This document shows positions 43,508 through 53,237 of a stretch of DNA of 64,000 bases, piece by piece. The DNA comes from JAAYFT01 sp036562765 (GTDB lineage: Bacteria > Bacillota > Clostridia > Tissierellales > Tissierellaceae), in NCBI GenBank assembly GCA_036562765.1, contig DATCJO010000170.1, forward strand, positions 1 to 64,000, given 5' to 3'. A program made the translations under genes and the position numbers. Position 1 is the stretch's first letter; every line of letters begins with the position of its first letter. The notes beneath the pieces were generated by a model. The model saw only the letters and a list, made by a program, of their open reading frames with translations, did no database searches and was not told where the DNA came from.

Positions 43508-43536
43508 AACAACACTTTTAAAGTGTTGTTTTTTTA
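43508..43536 (+). terminator. Terminator of tRNA-Ser
   Basis: AACAACACTTT (43508-43518) and AAAGTGTTGTT (43520-43530), perfect 11-base arms, then T7. Confidence 0.9.
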
Positions 43537-43570
43537 TGCAAAATTTTATTGTCAATTTATTGACTATTAA

Positions 43571-43579
43571 TGGTATAAT
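43571..43579 (+). promoter_or_regulatory. Relic promoter ahead of the S41 pseudogene
   Basis: Extended -10: TGG then TATAAT (43574-43579), with TTGTCA at 43549-43554 as a distant -35. It is only about 50 bases from where homologous coding sequence begins, too close for the missing N-terminal domain. Confidence 0.45.
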
Positions 43580-43629
43580 TTACTAAACATTTTTTATTTA
43601 ATCAGAAATAATATTTAATTTATAAGTAA

Positions 43630-44650
43630 ATTTATACAATATTAACAACTAAGATACATGATTGCCATGCATATATGGCTGAAAAGTCTGGAAACATCAT
43701 TATTATACGCTTTGGAATATATAATATTCCTGTTAACTTTGTTATAATAGACAATCAAATTGTTATTAGCAAAGTAATACAAGAATGTGGGCTAAAGCCA
43801 GGAGACATTGTACTAAAAGTTGGAGACGAAAGTATAGAAGAAATATTAAATGATAGAAGGAAATATATATCTCAATCACGAGAGGATAGTGGAAGTTTGT
43901 TTTATCTTAGTTTGTTTCGAACAAATAAAAAGAATATTGATGTAACTGTAATTCGAGATGGAAAAACAGTTGTTGTAAATGTAAAAAGTAGTCAAAAAAA
44001 CATTAGCTATAATATTGATACTAAATCGCAAGCCATGGAAGATGGTCAAATATATTATATTAATGTTGGGCTATTGAAAAAAGGGGAAATTAAAAAAATT
44101 ATGGAGAAATGGTGAAATACAAAGGGTTTAATAATAGACCTTAGAGACTATCCTTCAACCCCAATTGTTTATGAATTGGCAGAATATTTAATACCAACTG
44201 CAAAAGAGTTCTTCACAGCATCTATCCCTAATCCTGAGGTCCCAGGTGAATTTTACTATACTGAACCTTTTGTTTCAGGGAAAATAAATGAAGCAGATGG
44301 TGAGATAACAGATGATGAAATCTATAAAGGTAAAGTTGTGATTATAATAAATGAACATACTGTAAGCCAAGGCGAGACTACAGCCATGTCTCTAAGAAAC
44401 ACACCAGGGTCTATTGTGCTTGGAAGGCCTTCTGCTGGAACTAACGGTGATATATGTGATTTTACTTTACCTGGAAATATAAAGACAAGTATAAGTGGGC
44501 TGGGTGTTTTTATGTCCAGACAAAAAACCAGTTCAAATAGTAGGAGTTCAGCCAGATATCTATGTGGAACCTACAATTGAAGGTATTAGGGAAGGTAGGG
44601 ATGAATATATTGAGAAAGCTATTGAAATAATCAAAGAGAGTTATAGATAG
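43630..44650 (+). pseudogene. Decayed S41 (carboxyl-terminal processing) peptidase
   Basis: The stop-free frame starts at 43630 and reads into family-like sequence (KIHDCHAYMAEKSGN), then a PDZ-like segment (GLKPGDIVLKVGDES). An in-frame TGA at 44113-44115 interrupts IMEKW/NTKGLIIDLRDYP. The same frame continues through the catalytic region (HTVSQGETTAM, SIVLGRPSAGTNGD) to about 44510. There a shift of frame is needed to continue as PDKKPVQIVGVQPDIYVEPT and end at TAG 44648-44650. The N-terminus is also missing. Three lesions show a pseudogene. Confidence 0.85.
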
Positions 44651-44731
44651 AATAATTCTATGTTTCAATTTATCTTTATATGGGAAAAAGTAGATTAGAG
44701 TGTATTAGAATTAATTTTACAGGGGGTTAAA

Positions 44732-45571
44732 ATGGAAAGGAAAATTAAAAGTAAGATAATGGGCTTTAGGACAAAAGATGGTGCTGGTGTGAGCTTAGTA
44801 AGAGTGTTAGGACATAATACAGTAGAAGAATATGACCCAATTTTATTACTGGATTCCTTCGATAGCACAAATCCTGATGAGTATACAAAAGGCTTTCCTA
44901 TGCATCCACATAGAGGGATAGAAACTATTAGCTATGTATATCGTGGTAAGATGACCCATAGAGATAGCCTAGGCAACGAGGACACCATCGGAGATGGAGA
45001 AGTACAATGGATGACTGCAGGCTCAGGTATATTACATGAAGAGATGCTGCCAGAATCTGAAAGACTGCTGGGAGTACAGCTTTGGTTAAATTTACCAGCT
45101 GAGGATAAAATGGTACCACCAGCATATAAGAGCATTAAAAATTCAGAGATAGAAGAGATAGAGTTAGAAAATGGGAAGATAAGATTACTTGCAGGTAGAT
45201 ATAAAGATAAAAAAGGCTATATTAGTAAATATCTGCCACTAGATTATTACGATATACACCTAAACCCAAATGCTTCAACAGTTATAGAAACGGACAGAGA
45301 ACGTTCAGTTATGGTCTTTACTTTATTGGGAGATGCATATATAGCTGGGGAATTGGTTAAAGAAAAGACAGCAGTTAAATTAACAGAAGGAGATTATGTA
45401 GAAATAAAAGCTACAGATAAAATGGCTCAAGTATTGTTTATAAGTTCCATAGCCTTGAAAGAACCTGTTGCTTGGGGTGGGCCAATTGTCATGAATACAA
45501 AGGAAGAGCTGTACAAAGCCTTTGATGACTTGAAGAAAGGAACTTTTTTACAAGAAAATATATCTTATTAG
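44732..45571 (+). CDS. Pirin family protein (279 aa)
   Basis: Bicupin of the pirin family. The N-terminal cupin carries the metal-binding pattern MHPHRGIETISYVYRG and HRDSLGNEDTIGDGEVQWMTAG, with further His/Glu in GILHEEMLPE. The C-terminal cupin (about 155-275) ends VAWGGPIVMN. Bacterial pirins may act as quercetinases or regulators; the activity is not predictable here. AGGGGG precedes the ATG. The gene stands alone. Confidence 0.94.
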   Translation: MERKIKSKIMGFRTKDGAGVSLVRVLGHNTVEEYDPILLLDSFDSTNPDEYTKGFPMHPHRGIETISYVYRGKMTHRDSLGNEDTIGDGEVQWMTAGSGILHEEMLPESERLLGVQLWLNLPAEDKMVPPAYKSIKNSEIEEIELENGKIRLLAGRYKDKKGYISKYLPLDYYDIHLNPNASTVIETDRERSVMVFTLLGDAYIAGELVKEKTAVKLTEGDYVEIKATDKMAQVLFISSIALKEPVAWGGPIVMNTKEELYKAFDDLKKGTFLQENISY

Positions 45572-45653
45572 GGCTAGTATAAATGATAAAAGGAGTTTAG
45601 AAGTTAATATGGGAAATAAAAGGAATTGTCACTAGGTCAAAGGGTATAAATTT

Positions 45654-45682
45654 AAATGCATCCTAAACATAAGGATGCATTT
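45654..45682. terminator. Bidirectional terminator
   Basis: AAATGCATCCT (45654-45664) with AGGATGCATTT (45672-45682), between pirin and the convergent M20 peptidase gene. Confidence 0.8.
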
Positions 45683-45683
45683 A

Positions 45684-47330
45684 TTATTTCAACAGCTCTT
45701 CTATTGTTTTAAATACTAACTTAGGCACTACATTGAATGAATAATCTTCTTCCAGCCTTTCTGTAAACTTATGGGCGTCCTTTCCATAAGGGCCAATGTT
45801 AACTACAGGCAGATTTAATTCCTGCATGTCTTCTAAAGGAAGGTTATATTTAATGCCAAATCCGGGCATGTTATTTTTTAGTGATTCAATGGCACTCTTT
45901 TCCCTTGGTGCAGAGCCATAGCTTAAGTCTGATATATATGGATAGAATTTCTTCATCAAGATGTTGTATTTAGTATTAGTGCATTCTATGGCTTTGTTTA
46001 CAGCATTTAGCAGTCTTTTTTCAAGTTCAGTTTCTCCTTTTACATAGTTGTGTGGATAGTATGGTGGGGAGAAATATGCTATTACTACTGGATTTTTGTC
46101 AGACCATAGATTATGGACTGCTTCGACTATTTTTAAAGCATACAGCCTCTCATCTATGCTTTCGTCTTTTAATAATTCATTGTTTAATTTATTTAACATC
46201 TCATCCAGTTCTTTTCCTCTTTCTCCCTTAACTTTTTCTAATAATTCAGCAAAGGATATAACTCTGGCCTTCCATGGCAGCTTCTTATAAGGGAAATTAT
46301 TCAGTTTGCAGTATTTTTCATATTCAATGTTTAAATTGTCAATTACCTTTTGGAAAGCAGAGGTTGCACCTTCAATTATCTTTTTCATTATTTCATCTGG
46401 GGTACTTTTGTGGGTTCCAAAGTTAAAATATAGGTAGCTTGTTTTTGCAGTTTGAACTGAATATTCAGGCTTCAAATCCTGTTGCCTTAGGGATATTGGA
46501 GGTACAGTAACTTCCCCTTCTGCTTCGTCGCAGTATTTTGTATTGAAATTTATTTCTTCCATTATGGCAGAGGATATGTGGTTTGGGTCTATGCCCCTAA
46601 AGGGGTCTCCGCCATGGGCCTCGGAGCCAACTATATAGAATGAAGGCATGATTTTCCCGATTGTTCCTACATATACATATCTATTGTTATCTCCTTCATA
46701 TCTTGGAGCCATATAGTCAGTATCTATAATTGCTTGATATTCAAATCCTTCTTCTTTTTTTAATCTGACTAATTCAGGAACTACAGACAACATACCGCTA
46801 GAATTGCCTTCTTCATCGCAAACTGCAGCAAATACAATGTTTCCATCCAGATTATCAACATCATTTGACAGTTCTTCAACTAATGTCATCAAAATAGCCA
46901 CTCCACACTTCATATCGAATATTCCTCTGCCAAATAGGTAATTTCCAGATTCTAAATCTTTTTTAACTTCTTCAGAAATTGAAAGCTCTTTTAATTTTTC
47001 CTTTAATTTCAAAGGTTTTGTTGCATATTCTTTTATATGTCCATAATCTGAAATTCCAACTGTATCAGTATGCCCTATTAATACAACAGTTTTTTTGCTG
47101 TTTCCCTTTTTACCTTTAACAATAGCCAGTACGCTATTCCTGCCTAATTTATCATCTTTTACATCAATTAGTCTTACTTTATCTGGATTTTCCTTGAAAT
47201 ATTTCATGTTTAAAAATCTATCATATATTCTATTCACAACATTAATTTCCTCTTTTGTCCCTACTATGCTTTCAATCTCCGTTAATTCTATGGTAAGTTC
47301 CTTTATTTTTTCCGCCATGTCTTTTAACAT
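45684..47330 (-). CDS. M20 family metallopeptidase, RocB-like (548 aa)
   Basis: A large M20 peptidase similar to the arginine utilisation protein RocB: VVLIGHTDTVGISDYG (first zinc His/Asp), LFGRGIFDMKCGVAI (bridging Asp), DEEGNSSGM (catalytic Glu and ligand), SEAHGGDPFRGID, and a terminal GPYGKDAHKFTERL. The insertion of about 100 residues in the middle is typical of RocB rather than of DapE/ArgE. A soluble cytosolic hydrolase of amides or peptides. It lies downstream of the AGCS amino-acid symporter gene on the same strand, separated by a hairpin. Confidence 0.9.
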   Translation of the reverse strand: MLKDMAEKIKELTIELTEIESIVGTKEEINVVNRIYDRFLNMKYFKENPDKVRLIDVKDDKLGRNSVLAIVKGKKGNSKKTVVLIGHTDTVGISDYGHIKEYATKPLKLKEKLKELSISEEVKKDLESGNYLFGRGIFDMKCGVAILMTLVEELSNDVDNLDGNIVFAAVCDEEGNSSGMLSVVPELVRLKKEEGFEYQAIIDTDYMAPRYEGDNNRYVYVGTIGKIMPSFYIVGSEAHGGDPFRGIDPNHISSAIMEEINFNTKYCDEAEGEVTVPPISLRQQDLKPEYSVQTAKTSYLYFNFGTHKSTPDEIMKKIIEGATSAFQKVIDNLNIEYEKYCKLNNFPYKKLPWKARVISFAELLEKVKGERGKELDEMLNKLNNELLKDESIDERLYALKIVEAVHNLWSDKNPVVIAYFSPPYYPHNYVKGETELEKRLLNAVNKAIECTNTKYNILMKKFYPYISDLSYGSAPREKSAIESLKNNMPGFGIKYNLPLEDMQELNLPVVNIGPYGKDAHKFTERLEEDYSFNVVPKLVFKTIEELLK

Positions 47331-47404
47331 TTTATACCCCCCATAATGTGAGTTGGTTTTATAATATCACTTATGTTTTAAAAAAACAATTTAAATATGT
47401 TAAA

Positions 47405-47435
47405 TAGGGAAGGCTGCCATTAAGCAGCTTCCCTA
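47405..47435 (-). terminator. Hairpin after the AGCS symporter gene
   Basis: TAGGGAAGGCTGC (47405-47417) pairs with GCAGCTTCCCTA (47424-47435) with one bulge. The minus-strand T tract is weak, so read-through to the M20 gene is possible. Confidence 0.6.
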
Positions 47436-47454
47436 ATCATATATTTATAATTTG

Positions 47455-48822
47455 TTATTCTTTATTGTAATATTTAGGATTTTTAAAGAAATCATCTTTG
47501 ATTTTTACAACTTCTCCACTTAATGCTATTAATCCTATAATGTTAGGTATGATTATGCATGCCAAGAATAAATCTAGGAATTGGTATAGGAATTCAATAC
47601 CACCAAAGGCGCCTAGAATTATTGCCAATAGGTATATTACACGCATTATCTTGGCAAATTTAGTTCCAAATAGGTATTCTGCTTGTTTTTCTCCATAGTA
47701 TATTATGACTATAATAGTAGATATTACAAATAGTGCGATGCTCAAAGTCACTATTCCGCCACCTAGTGCTTTACCTAATATGCTTTGGAATGCCAAAGAA
47801 GGCATGCTTCCAGCTTCACTGGCTGGAGTTGTTTTGTACAATCCTGTTACTAATACTACTAATGCAGTTGCTGTACATACAATTAAAGTATCTACTATAT
47901 TTTCAAAAATACCCCACATGGCTTGGCGTACTGGATGGTCAGTAATAGCTGAAGAATGTGCTATTGGTGCGGTACCCATTCCAGATTCATTTGAATATAC
48001 TCCTCTTGCTGTTCCCCATCTAAGTGCTTGAGCTACTGTTGCACCTGCGAATCCACCTGCTGCTGCAGCTGGAGTAAAGGCATGTTTGAATATTAGAAGT
48101 ATTACTCTTGGAAATTCTGCAATATTGAATATTATTATTGCAATAGCTCCCAAAATGTATAATAATGCCATAAATGGGACCAATTTTTCACAGACATTTG
48201 CAATTCTCTTTATTCCACCGAAAACAACTAATCCAATTATAAATGCAAGCAGTAATCCTGTAATCCAGTTAGGTAGATTTATAGTTGCTGCTGTCTGTAC
48301 AACTGAAACAGTTTGAGTAGCAATGGATGGGATTATTTCAATCATTAGGAAAAAGGCAAATATTGAGCCTAATGCTTTTCCTATTTTAGATTTCATCCCT
48401 TTGCTTAAGTAATACATTGGGCCTCCTACATATTCTCCTTCTTCATTTTTCTCCCTGTATTTAATACCTAAGACTATTTCTGAAAACTTTGCCCCTGCAC
48501 CTACTAAAGCAATTACCCACATCCAAAATACTGCACCTGGCCCACCAAAGGCTATTGCAACTGGAACACCTACAATGTTTGAAGCGCCTATGGCAGATGC
48601 TAACGCTGCAGTTGCAGCTTGAAAAGCTGTGATTGTACCTTCTCCTTCTGATTTTTTAAACATTTTACCAAAGGTTTCTTTTACAACAAAGGGAAGATAT
48701 CTAAATTGAACAAAACCCAATCTAAATGTTAAAAATACACTTCCTCCAACTAGAATAATGAGCATAGGAATTCCCCATAGCCAGTTAGAAAAATTAATAA
48801 GTCCATCCAAAACAACCTTCAT
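47455..48822 (-). CDS. Alanine/glycine:cation symporter, AGCS family (455 aa)
   Basis: About ten to eleven transmembrane helices. Family signatures are VGGSVFLTFRLGFVQFRYLP, FQAATAALASAIGASNIVGV, KYREKNEEGEYVGGPMYYL and GVYSNESGMGTAPIAHSSA. It imports alanine, glycine or a similar amino acid with Na+ or H+. Normal length. GGGAGGGA precedes the ATG. Probably expressed with the RocB-like peptidase, fitting an amino-acid catabolic life. Confidence 0.96.
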   Translation of the reverse strand: MKVVLDGLINFSNWLWGIPMLIILVGGSVFLTFRLGFVQFRYLPFVVKETFGKMFKKSEGEGTITAFQAATAALASAIGASNIVGVPVAIAFGGPGAVFWMWVIALVGAGAKFSEIVLGIKYREKNEEGEYVGGPMYYLSKGMKSKIGKALGSIFAFFLMIEIIPSIATQTVSVVQTAATINLPNWITGLLLAFIIGLVVFGGIKRIANVCEKLVPFMALLYILGAIAIIIFNIAEFPRVILLIFKHAFTPAAAAGGFAGATVAQALRWGTARGVYSNESGMGTAPIAHSSAITDHPVRQAMWGIFENIVDTLIVCTATALVVLVTGLYKTTPASEAGSMPSLAFQSILGKALGGGIVTLSIALFVISTIIVIIYYGEKQAEYLFGTKFAKIMRVIYLLAIILGAFGGIEFLYQFLDLFLACIIIPNIIGLIALSGEVVKIKDDFFKNPKYYNKE

Positions 48823-49035
48823 ACTATCCCTCCTAGATAAAATATCTTTATGTACTTACATCACCCACTTTACATATTCTGTAGTTAAGTTAAAAAATTA
48901 TTGTTTATACAATTATATTGTTCATATTTAGGAAATATTAGTTAAATTGATTAGTTCCTATAGGACAAATAGGGGCATATTTAAAGACTTTATCAAGTAT
49001 GATGTAATATACAAGTTATATGGGGAAGGGATAAT

Positions 49036-50238
49036 ATGAAGGAAATTAGGGGGAGGCTTATTGAGCTGTTGTCAAGCTTAATAGAAATATATAGTCCATA
49101 TTTTAAAGAAGAAAAAATAATGGAGTTTGCTTATGAATGGCTTAAAAGTCGAAAAGTACCTGTTGAATATCACAGGTATTATGAAGGAAAAGTAACTAAA
49201 TATAAAGGGATTAATGTAATAGGAATCATAAAAGGAAGGGAAAATGGGCCAAGAATACATCTTAATGGCCACCTTGATACTGTAACATTAACAGATGGTT
49301 GGACTAGAAATCCCCTTAAGGCAACTGTAGAAGGAGATAGGCTTTATGGATTGGGAGCTTTAGATATGAAATCTGGCTCTGCTGCCATTATGCTTGCATT
49401 AGAGGAATTTATAAAGAATGTGAAAGATTTTAGAGGTGAGATTATATATTCTTTAGTATCCGATGAGGAGGGTCCCTATGGCTTGGGAACAGATGCACTA
49501 ATCTTAGATGGGATATTAGATAATATTGATTTTTCAATTGTAACAGAGCCCAGTGCTGGGTTTTGTCAAGTACCATTTCCATGTATTTGTCTAGGAGCTA
49601 GAGGAGGATATAATTATACTGTTAATATATATGGAAAGGCTAGTCATGCTGCTAATCCAGAACTAGGCATAGATTCAATTTTAGATGCATCTAGACTAAT
49701 ATGTGAACTTAATAAAACTCAATTTAAAATGGATTCAAAATTAGGGAAGGGTTCTCTGGTGGTAATATCAATATCAGGTGGAGGGGCAGCTGCAAGTGTA
49801 GCTGAAAGGGCAAGTTTTACTGTCTTTAGGCATGTTGTAAGGGGAGAAGATAAGGAATATTTAATCAAGGAAGTTGATGAAGCAGCAAAGAGGGCAGGCA
49901 TAAGGTGTAAGTATGAAGTAGTATTTAGGGAAGCACCTCATGAAGGAATAGATGGAGGATTTATGCCATATGTAATAGATGAGGATAATCAATATCTAAA
50001 GTTTCTGCAAGAAAGTGTAAAGGAAGTAACGGGTCAGTATGGAAGAATTTCGTATTTCTCAAGCATTGGAGATTTTAACTACTTAGGTACCAGATTAGGA
50101 GCACCAGTATTTATATTTGGTCCATACGGTGAAAATTATCATTCATCTGATGAATGGGTATCTATTGAAAGCACAGTAAAGACAACAGAAGTAATATATG
50201 ATTTGCTAATTAGATTGTTAAAAAATTTAAACAAATAA
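49036..50238 (+). CDS. M20 family deacylase/peptidase, ArgE/DapE-like (400 aa)
   Basis: Zinc-dependent amidohydrolase: IHLNGHLDTVTLTDGW (His/Asp), LYGLGALDMKSGSAA (bridging Asp), SLVSDEEGPYGLGTD (catalytic Glu), and late His in GENYHSSDEWVS. The dimerisation domain sits at about 190-310. The substrate (N-acyl amino acid or dipeptide) is open. GGGGAAGGG precedes the ATG. It is divergent from the AGCS symporter gene, with a 213-base AT-rich control region between. Confidence 0.92.
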   Translation: MKEIRGRLIELLSSLIEIYSPYFKEEKIMEFAYEWLKSRKVPVEYHRYYEGKVTKYKGINVIGIIKGRENGPRIHLNGHLDTVTLTDGWTRNPLKATVEGDRLYGLGALDMKSGSAAIMLALEEFIKNVKDFRGEIIYSLVSDEEGPYGLGTDALILDGILDNIDFSIVTEPSAGFCQVPFPCICLGARGGYNYTVNIYGKASHAANPELGIDSILDASRLICELNKTQFKMDSKLGKGSLVVISISGGGAAASVAERASFTVFRHVVRGEDKEYLIKEVDEAAKRAGIRCKYEVVFREAPHEGIDGGFMPYVIDEDNQYLKFLQESVKEVTGQYGRISYFSSIGDFNYLGTRLGAPVFIFGPYGENYHSSDEWVSIESTVKTTEVIYDLLIRLLKNLNK

Positions 50239-50381
50239 AATCCACATTTGGAAAATTGTAATCTTCTTTTTGCATTAATAGTTTAACAAAATTTATTATA
50301 TATATGTTAAAATATAGATGACAAATTATCAAAGACCTCATCATTAGATTATTAAGTTTTACAAAAGAGGAGAGATAAGTT

Positions 50382-50723
50382 ATGTTCGAAGAATTGCTAG
50401 AACATTTAGTACATTATATAGCTTGTACTGTAGAATATATAGGCGTTATAATCATCGTAATTGGAATTTTAAAAAGCCTTTATTTATTAGTTAAAAACAA
50501 ATTAGATTTCGGAAATAAGCATATTGCAGCAGAATTGGCAAAGGCATTATCCTTATCATTAAGTTTCCTACTTGCTTCAGAAATATTGCACAGCATTTTG
50601 ACAGTAAGCACAAGAGGCGTAATAGTTTTGCTTGGAATTGCTGCTTTAAGGGTAGGACTACATTTTGTTCTACATTTAGAATTGAAGGAAATAGAAGAAA
50701 ACACACACAACAGCAGCCATTAA
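50382..50723 (+). CDS. DUF1622 membrane protein (113 aa)
   Basis: Three transmembrane helices (about 17-40, 55-75, 78-98) with the family-like head MFEELLEHLVHYIACTVEYIG and the motif HIAAELAKALSLSLSFLLASEIL. The function is unknown. AGGAGAG precedes the ATG. The iorAB genes follow 70 bases later. Confidence 0.9.
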   Translation: MFEELLEHLVHYIACTVEYIGVIIIVIGILKSLYLLVKNKLDFGNKHIAAELAKALSLSLSFLLASEILHSILTVSTRGVIVLLGIAALRVGLHFVLHLELKEIEENTHNSSH

Positions 50724-50792
50724 AAGAAAATTTACCGTTTATGATTAATATGAAGGTCTTTGATAATTGAAAACTCATGTAGGAGGGATCCT

Positions 50793-52568
50793 ATGAAAAA
50801 GCTTCTAACAGGAAATGAAGCCATTGCTCGTGGCGCCTATGAAGCAGGCTGTTTAGTAGCAGCTGCTTATCCAGGTACACCTAGTACTGAAATCCTTGAA
50901 AACATCTCAAAGTATGATGAAATCTATTCAGAATGGTCAACAAATGAAAAGGTAGCTTTGGAAGTAGCTGCAGGAGCATCTATTGCTGGAGCAAGATCAT
51001 TAGTTGCCATGAAACATGTAGGCTTAAATGTAGCAGCAGACCCACTGTTTACAATAGCCTATGAAGGTGTAAATGGAGGATTAGTAATAGTTACTGCTGA
51101 TGAGCCTGGAATGCATAGTTCACAAAATGAGCAAGATAACAGATTGGTTGCACCTCATGCTAAGGTAGCAATGGTGGAGCCATCAGACAGTCAAGAATGT
51201 AAGGAATTTATAAAACATGCATTTGAGATTTCAGAAACCTATGATACTCCAGTATTGTTTAGAGTAACTACCAGAGTTTGCCACAGCAAGGGAGTAGTAG
51301 AATTAGGGGAAAGAGAAGAAGTAGGCGTAAAGGAATATGTTAAAAATCCAAAGAAATATATTATGGTTCCAGCCAATTCAAAGGTTAAACATATAGAGAT
51401 GGAAACTGAAAGGATTCCAAAATTAAGAGAGTATTCAAACAACAGCCCACTAAATAGAATTGAATGGAATGATAGAAAAATAGGGGTTATAACATCAGGA
51501 GCATGTTATCTACATGCGAAGGAAGCCCTTGGAGATAAAGTTTCTTATCTAAAAATAGGATTTAGCTGGCCATTGCCAGATAAACTAATTAGAGAATTCG
51601 CTGAAGGAGTAGACAAGTTATATGTCATAGAAGAAACTGAACCTTATATGGAACAGTTCATAAAGGCTATGGGAATTGAATGTATAGGAAAAGAAATATT
51701 CCCTGTATGTGGTGAAATAAATCCTCAAATCATAAGGGAAAAAATATTAGGGGAAAAAGTTGAAAGCCCATATAAGCTAGATGTACAATTAGCTTCAAGA
51801 CCTCCAGCCTTATGTGCAGGATGTCCTCATAGAGGTATTTTTTATGCCTTGTCAAGATATAAAAATAAAGTAATAGTTACATCTGATATTGGATGCTATA
51901 CATTAGGTGCAATGCCACCTCTTGGCATGGGCGATGTAGTAATATGCATGGGAGCAGGTATTACTGCAGGAATAGGTTTTGATAAGGTAAACAAGATGGC
52001 TAACAGGGATAAGAAGGTATTTGGTTTTGTAGGGGATTCCACCTTCTTCCATTCTGGTATAACTGGCCTTGTAGATGCAGTATATAATCAAAGTAACATG
52101 GTAATGGTTATTTTGGACAACAGGATAACTGCCATGACAGGTCATCAAGAAAATCCTGGTACAGGAAAGAATATAAAGGGAATGGAAGCCCCAGAAATAG
52201 ATATAGAAAATATAGTTAAAGCTGTGGGAGTCAAAGAAGAAAATATTAGAGTAATTGACCCATATAATATGGATGAAAATAATAATGCTGTTAAGGATGC
52301 ACTAGCAGCAACTGAGCCATTTGTAATCATCACCAGACAGCCCTGTGCGTTGATAAAAGATGTTCAAAGAAAGAGAGCTGGGTTATACTGCCAAGTAAAT
52401 CAAGAAAAATGCAGGAAATGCAAGACTTGCTTAAGAATTGGCTGTCCAGCTATATCTATGAAGGACAATGTAGTAAGTATTGATACAGTACAATGTAATG
52501 GATGTACAGTATGTAAACAGGTATGTCCATTTGACGCAATAGAATTTTTCGGGGAAGAGGTGATGTAA
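50793..52568 (+). CDS. iorA: Indolepyruvate:ferredoxin oxidoreductase, alpha subunit (591 aa)
   Basis: Oxidatively decarboxylates aryl pyruvates (from Trp, Phe, Tyr) to acyl-CoA with reduction of ferredoxin. N-terminal pyrimidine/transketolase-like domain (AAAYPGTPSTEI, DEPGMHSSQNEQDNR), central TPP-binding domain (CAGCPHRG, GDSTFFHSGITGL), and C-terminal double [4Fe-4S] module (CRKCKTC...CP and CNGCTVCKQVCP). ATG 50793 follows AGGAGGG. The final ferredoxin region is intact. It is oxygen sensitive, so the host is an anaerobe. Confidence 0.97.
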   Translation: MKKLLTGNEAIARGAYEAGCLVAAAYPGTPSTEILENISKYDEIYSEWSTNEKVALEVAAGASIAGARSLVAMKHVGLNVAADPLFTIAYEGVNGGLVIVTADEPGMHSSQNEQDNRLVAPHAKVAMVEPSDSQECKEFIKHAFEISETYDTPVLFRVTTRVCHSKGVVELGEREEVGVKEYVKNPKKYIMVPANSKVKHIEMETERIPKLREYSNNSPLNRIEWNDRKIGVITSGACYLHAKEALGDKVSYLKIGFSWPLPDKLIREFAEGVDKLYVIEETEPYMEQFIKAMGIECIGKEIFPVCGEINPQIIREKILGEKVESPYKLDVQLASRPPALCAGCPHRGIFYALSRYKNKVIVTSDIGCYTLGAMPPLGMGDVVICMGAGITAGIGFDKVNKMANRDKKVFGFVGDSTFFHSGITGLVDAVYNQSNMVMVILDNRITAMTGHQENPGTGKNIKGMEAPEIDIENIVKAVGVKEENIRVIDPYNMDENNNAVKDALAATEPFVIITRQPCALIKDVQRKRAGLYCQVNQEKCRKCKTCLRIGCPAISMKDNVVSIDTVQCNGCTVCKQVCPFDAIEFFGEEVM

Positions 52569-53156
52569 ATGGCTACATCTTTGCTATTGGTTGGAGTAGG
52601 AGGTCAAGGTACCATTTTAGTATCTAAAATCCTTTCAGAAGGGCTTCTAGAAGAAGGTTATGATGTTAAAATGTCTGAAATCCATGGCATGTCTCAAAGG
52701 GGCGGCAGTGTAACTACTCAAATCAAATTTGGAGATAAAGTCTACTCACCAACAATAAATATAGGGGAAGCTGATGTACTAGTTGCTTTTGAAAAGCTAG
52801 AAGCTGCAAGATATATATCTCATTTAAAGAAGGATGGAATACTTATAGTAAATGAAGAAGAAATATTTCCACTGCCTGTATTGGCGGGCCTTGAAAAATA
52901 TCCTGAAGGCATAATGGAAGAATTGAAAGCAAAGGTAGACAATGTAATTTCCATAAATGCAAGAGAAATAGCAGAAGGGCTTGGAGTACCAAGGTCTGCA
53001 AATATAGTAATGCTTGGAGTTATGGTTAAGGCTTTAGGGTTGGAAGATATAGACTGGGCAAGTAAAATTAAGAAGTATTTGCCAGAAAGATTGCATGAAG
53101 TAAATATTAAAGCTTTTGAATGTGGCTTAAATTCATTAAGTTTGGCAGGGAAATAA
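52569..53156 (+). CDS. iorB: Indolepyruvate:ferredoxin oxidoreductase, beta subunit (195 aa)
   Basis: Gamma-domain-like subunit (GVGGQGTILVSKILSEGL, SEIHGMSQRGGSVTTQIKFG, PRSANIVMLGVMVKALGL). It starts immediately after the iorA stop, with GAAGAGG upstream, so the two are translationally coupled. Complete. The AB complex uses 2-oxo acids from aminotransferases such as the one at 8.96 kb. Confidence 0.97.
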   Translation: MATSLLLVGVGGQGTILVSKILSEGLLEEGYDVKMSEIHGMSQRGGSVTTQIKFGDKVYSPTINIGEADVLVAFEKLEAARYISHLKKDGILIVNEEEIFPLPVLAGLEKYPEGIMEELKAKVDNVISINAREIAEGLGVPRSANIVMLGVMVKALGLEDIDWASKIKKYLPERLHEVNIKAFECGLNSLSLAGK

Positions 53157-53172
53157 ATTTTCCTGCCCTTTT
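53144..53172 (+). terminator. Terminator of iorAB
   Basis: GGCAGG (53144-53149) pairs with CCTGCC (53162-53167), extended by A/T pairs with one bulged G, then CTTTTT. It overlaps the end of iorB. Confidence 0.8.
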
Positions 53173-53237
53173 TACTTGTCTTATTTTTTTAAAAGTGAGA
53201 TATAATTTATTTAAATTCAGCATGAATGGAGGTAGCT

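Noticed and set aside
44113..44115. The in-frame TGA could be read as selenocysteine, since yedF suggests selenium use
   Set aside because: The position does not match a Cys in S41 peptidases, no clear SECIS stem follows, and the same gene has a frameshift and a lost N-terminus.
45607..45636. Eight-codon ORF behind AAAAGGAG after the pirin gene
   Set aside because: Too short, and nothing suggests a leader peptide because a terminator and the converging gene follow.
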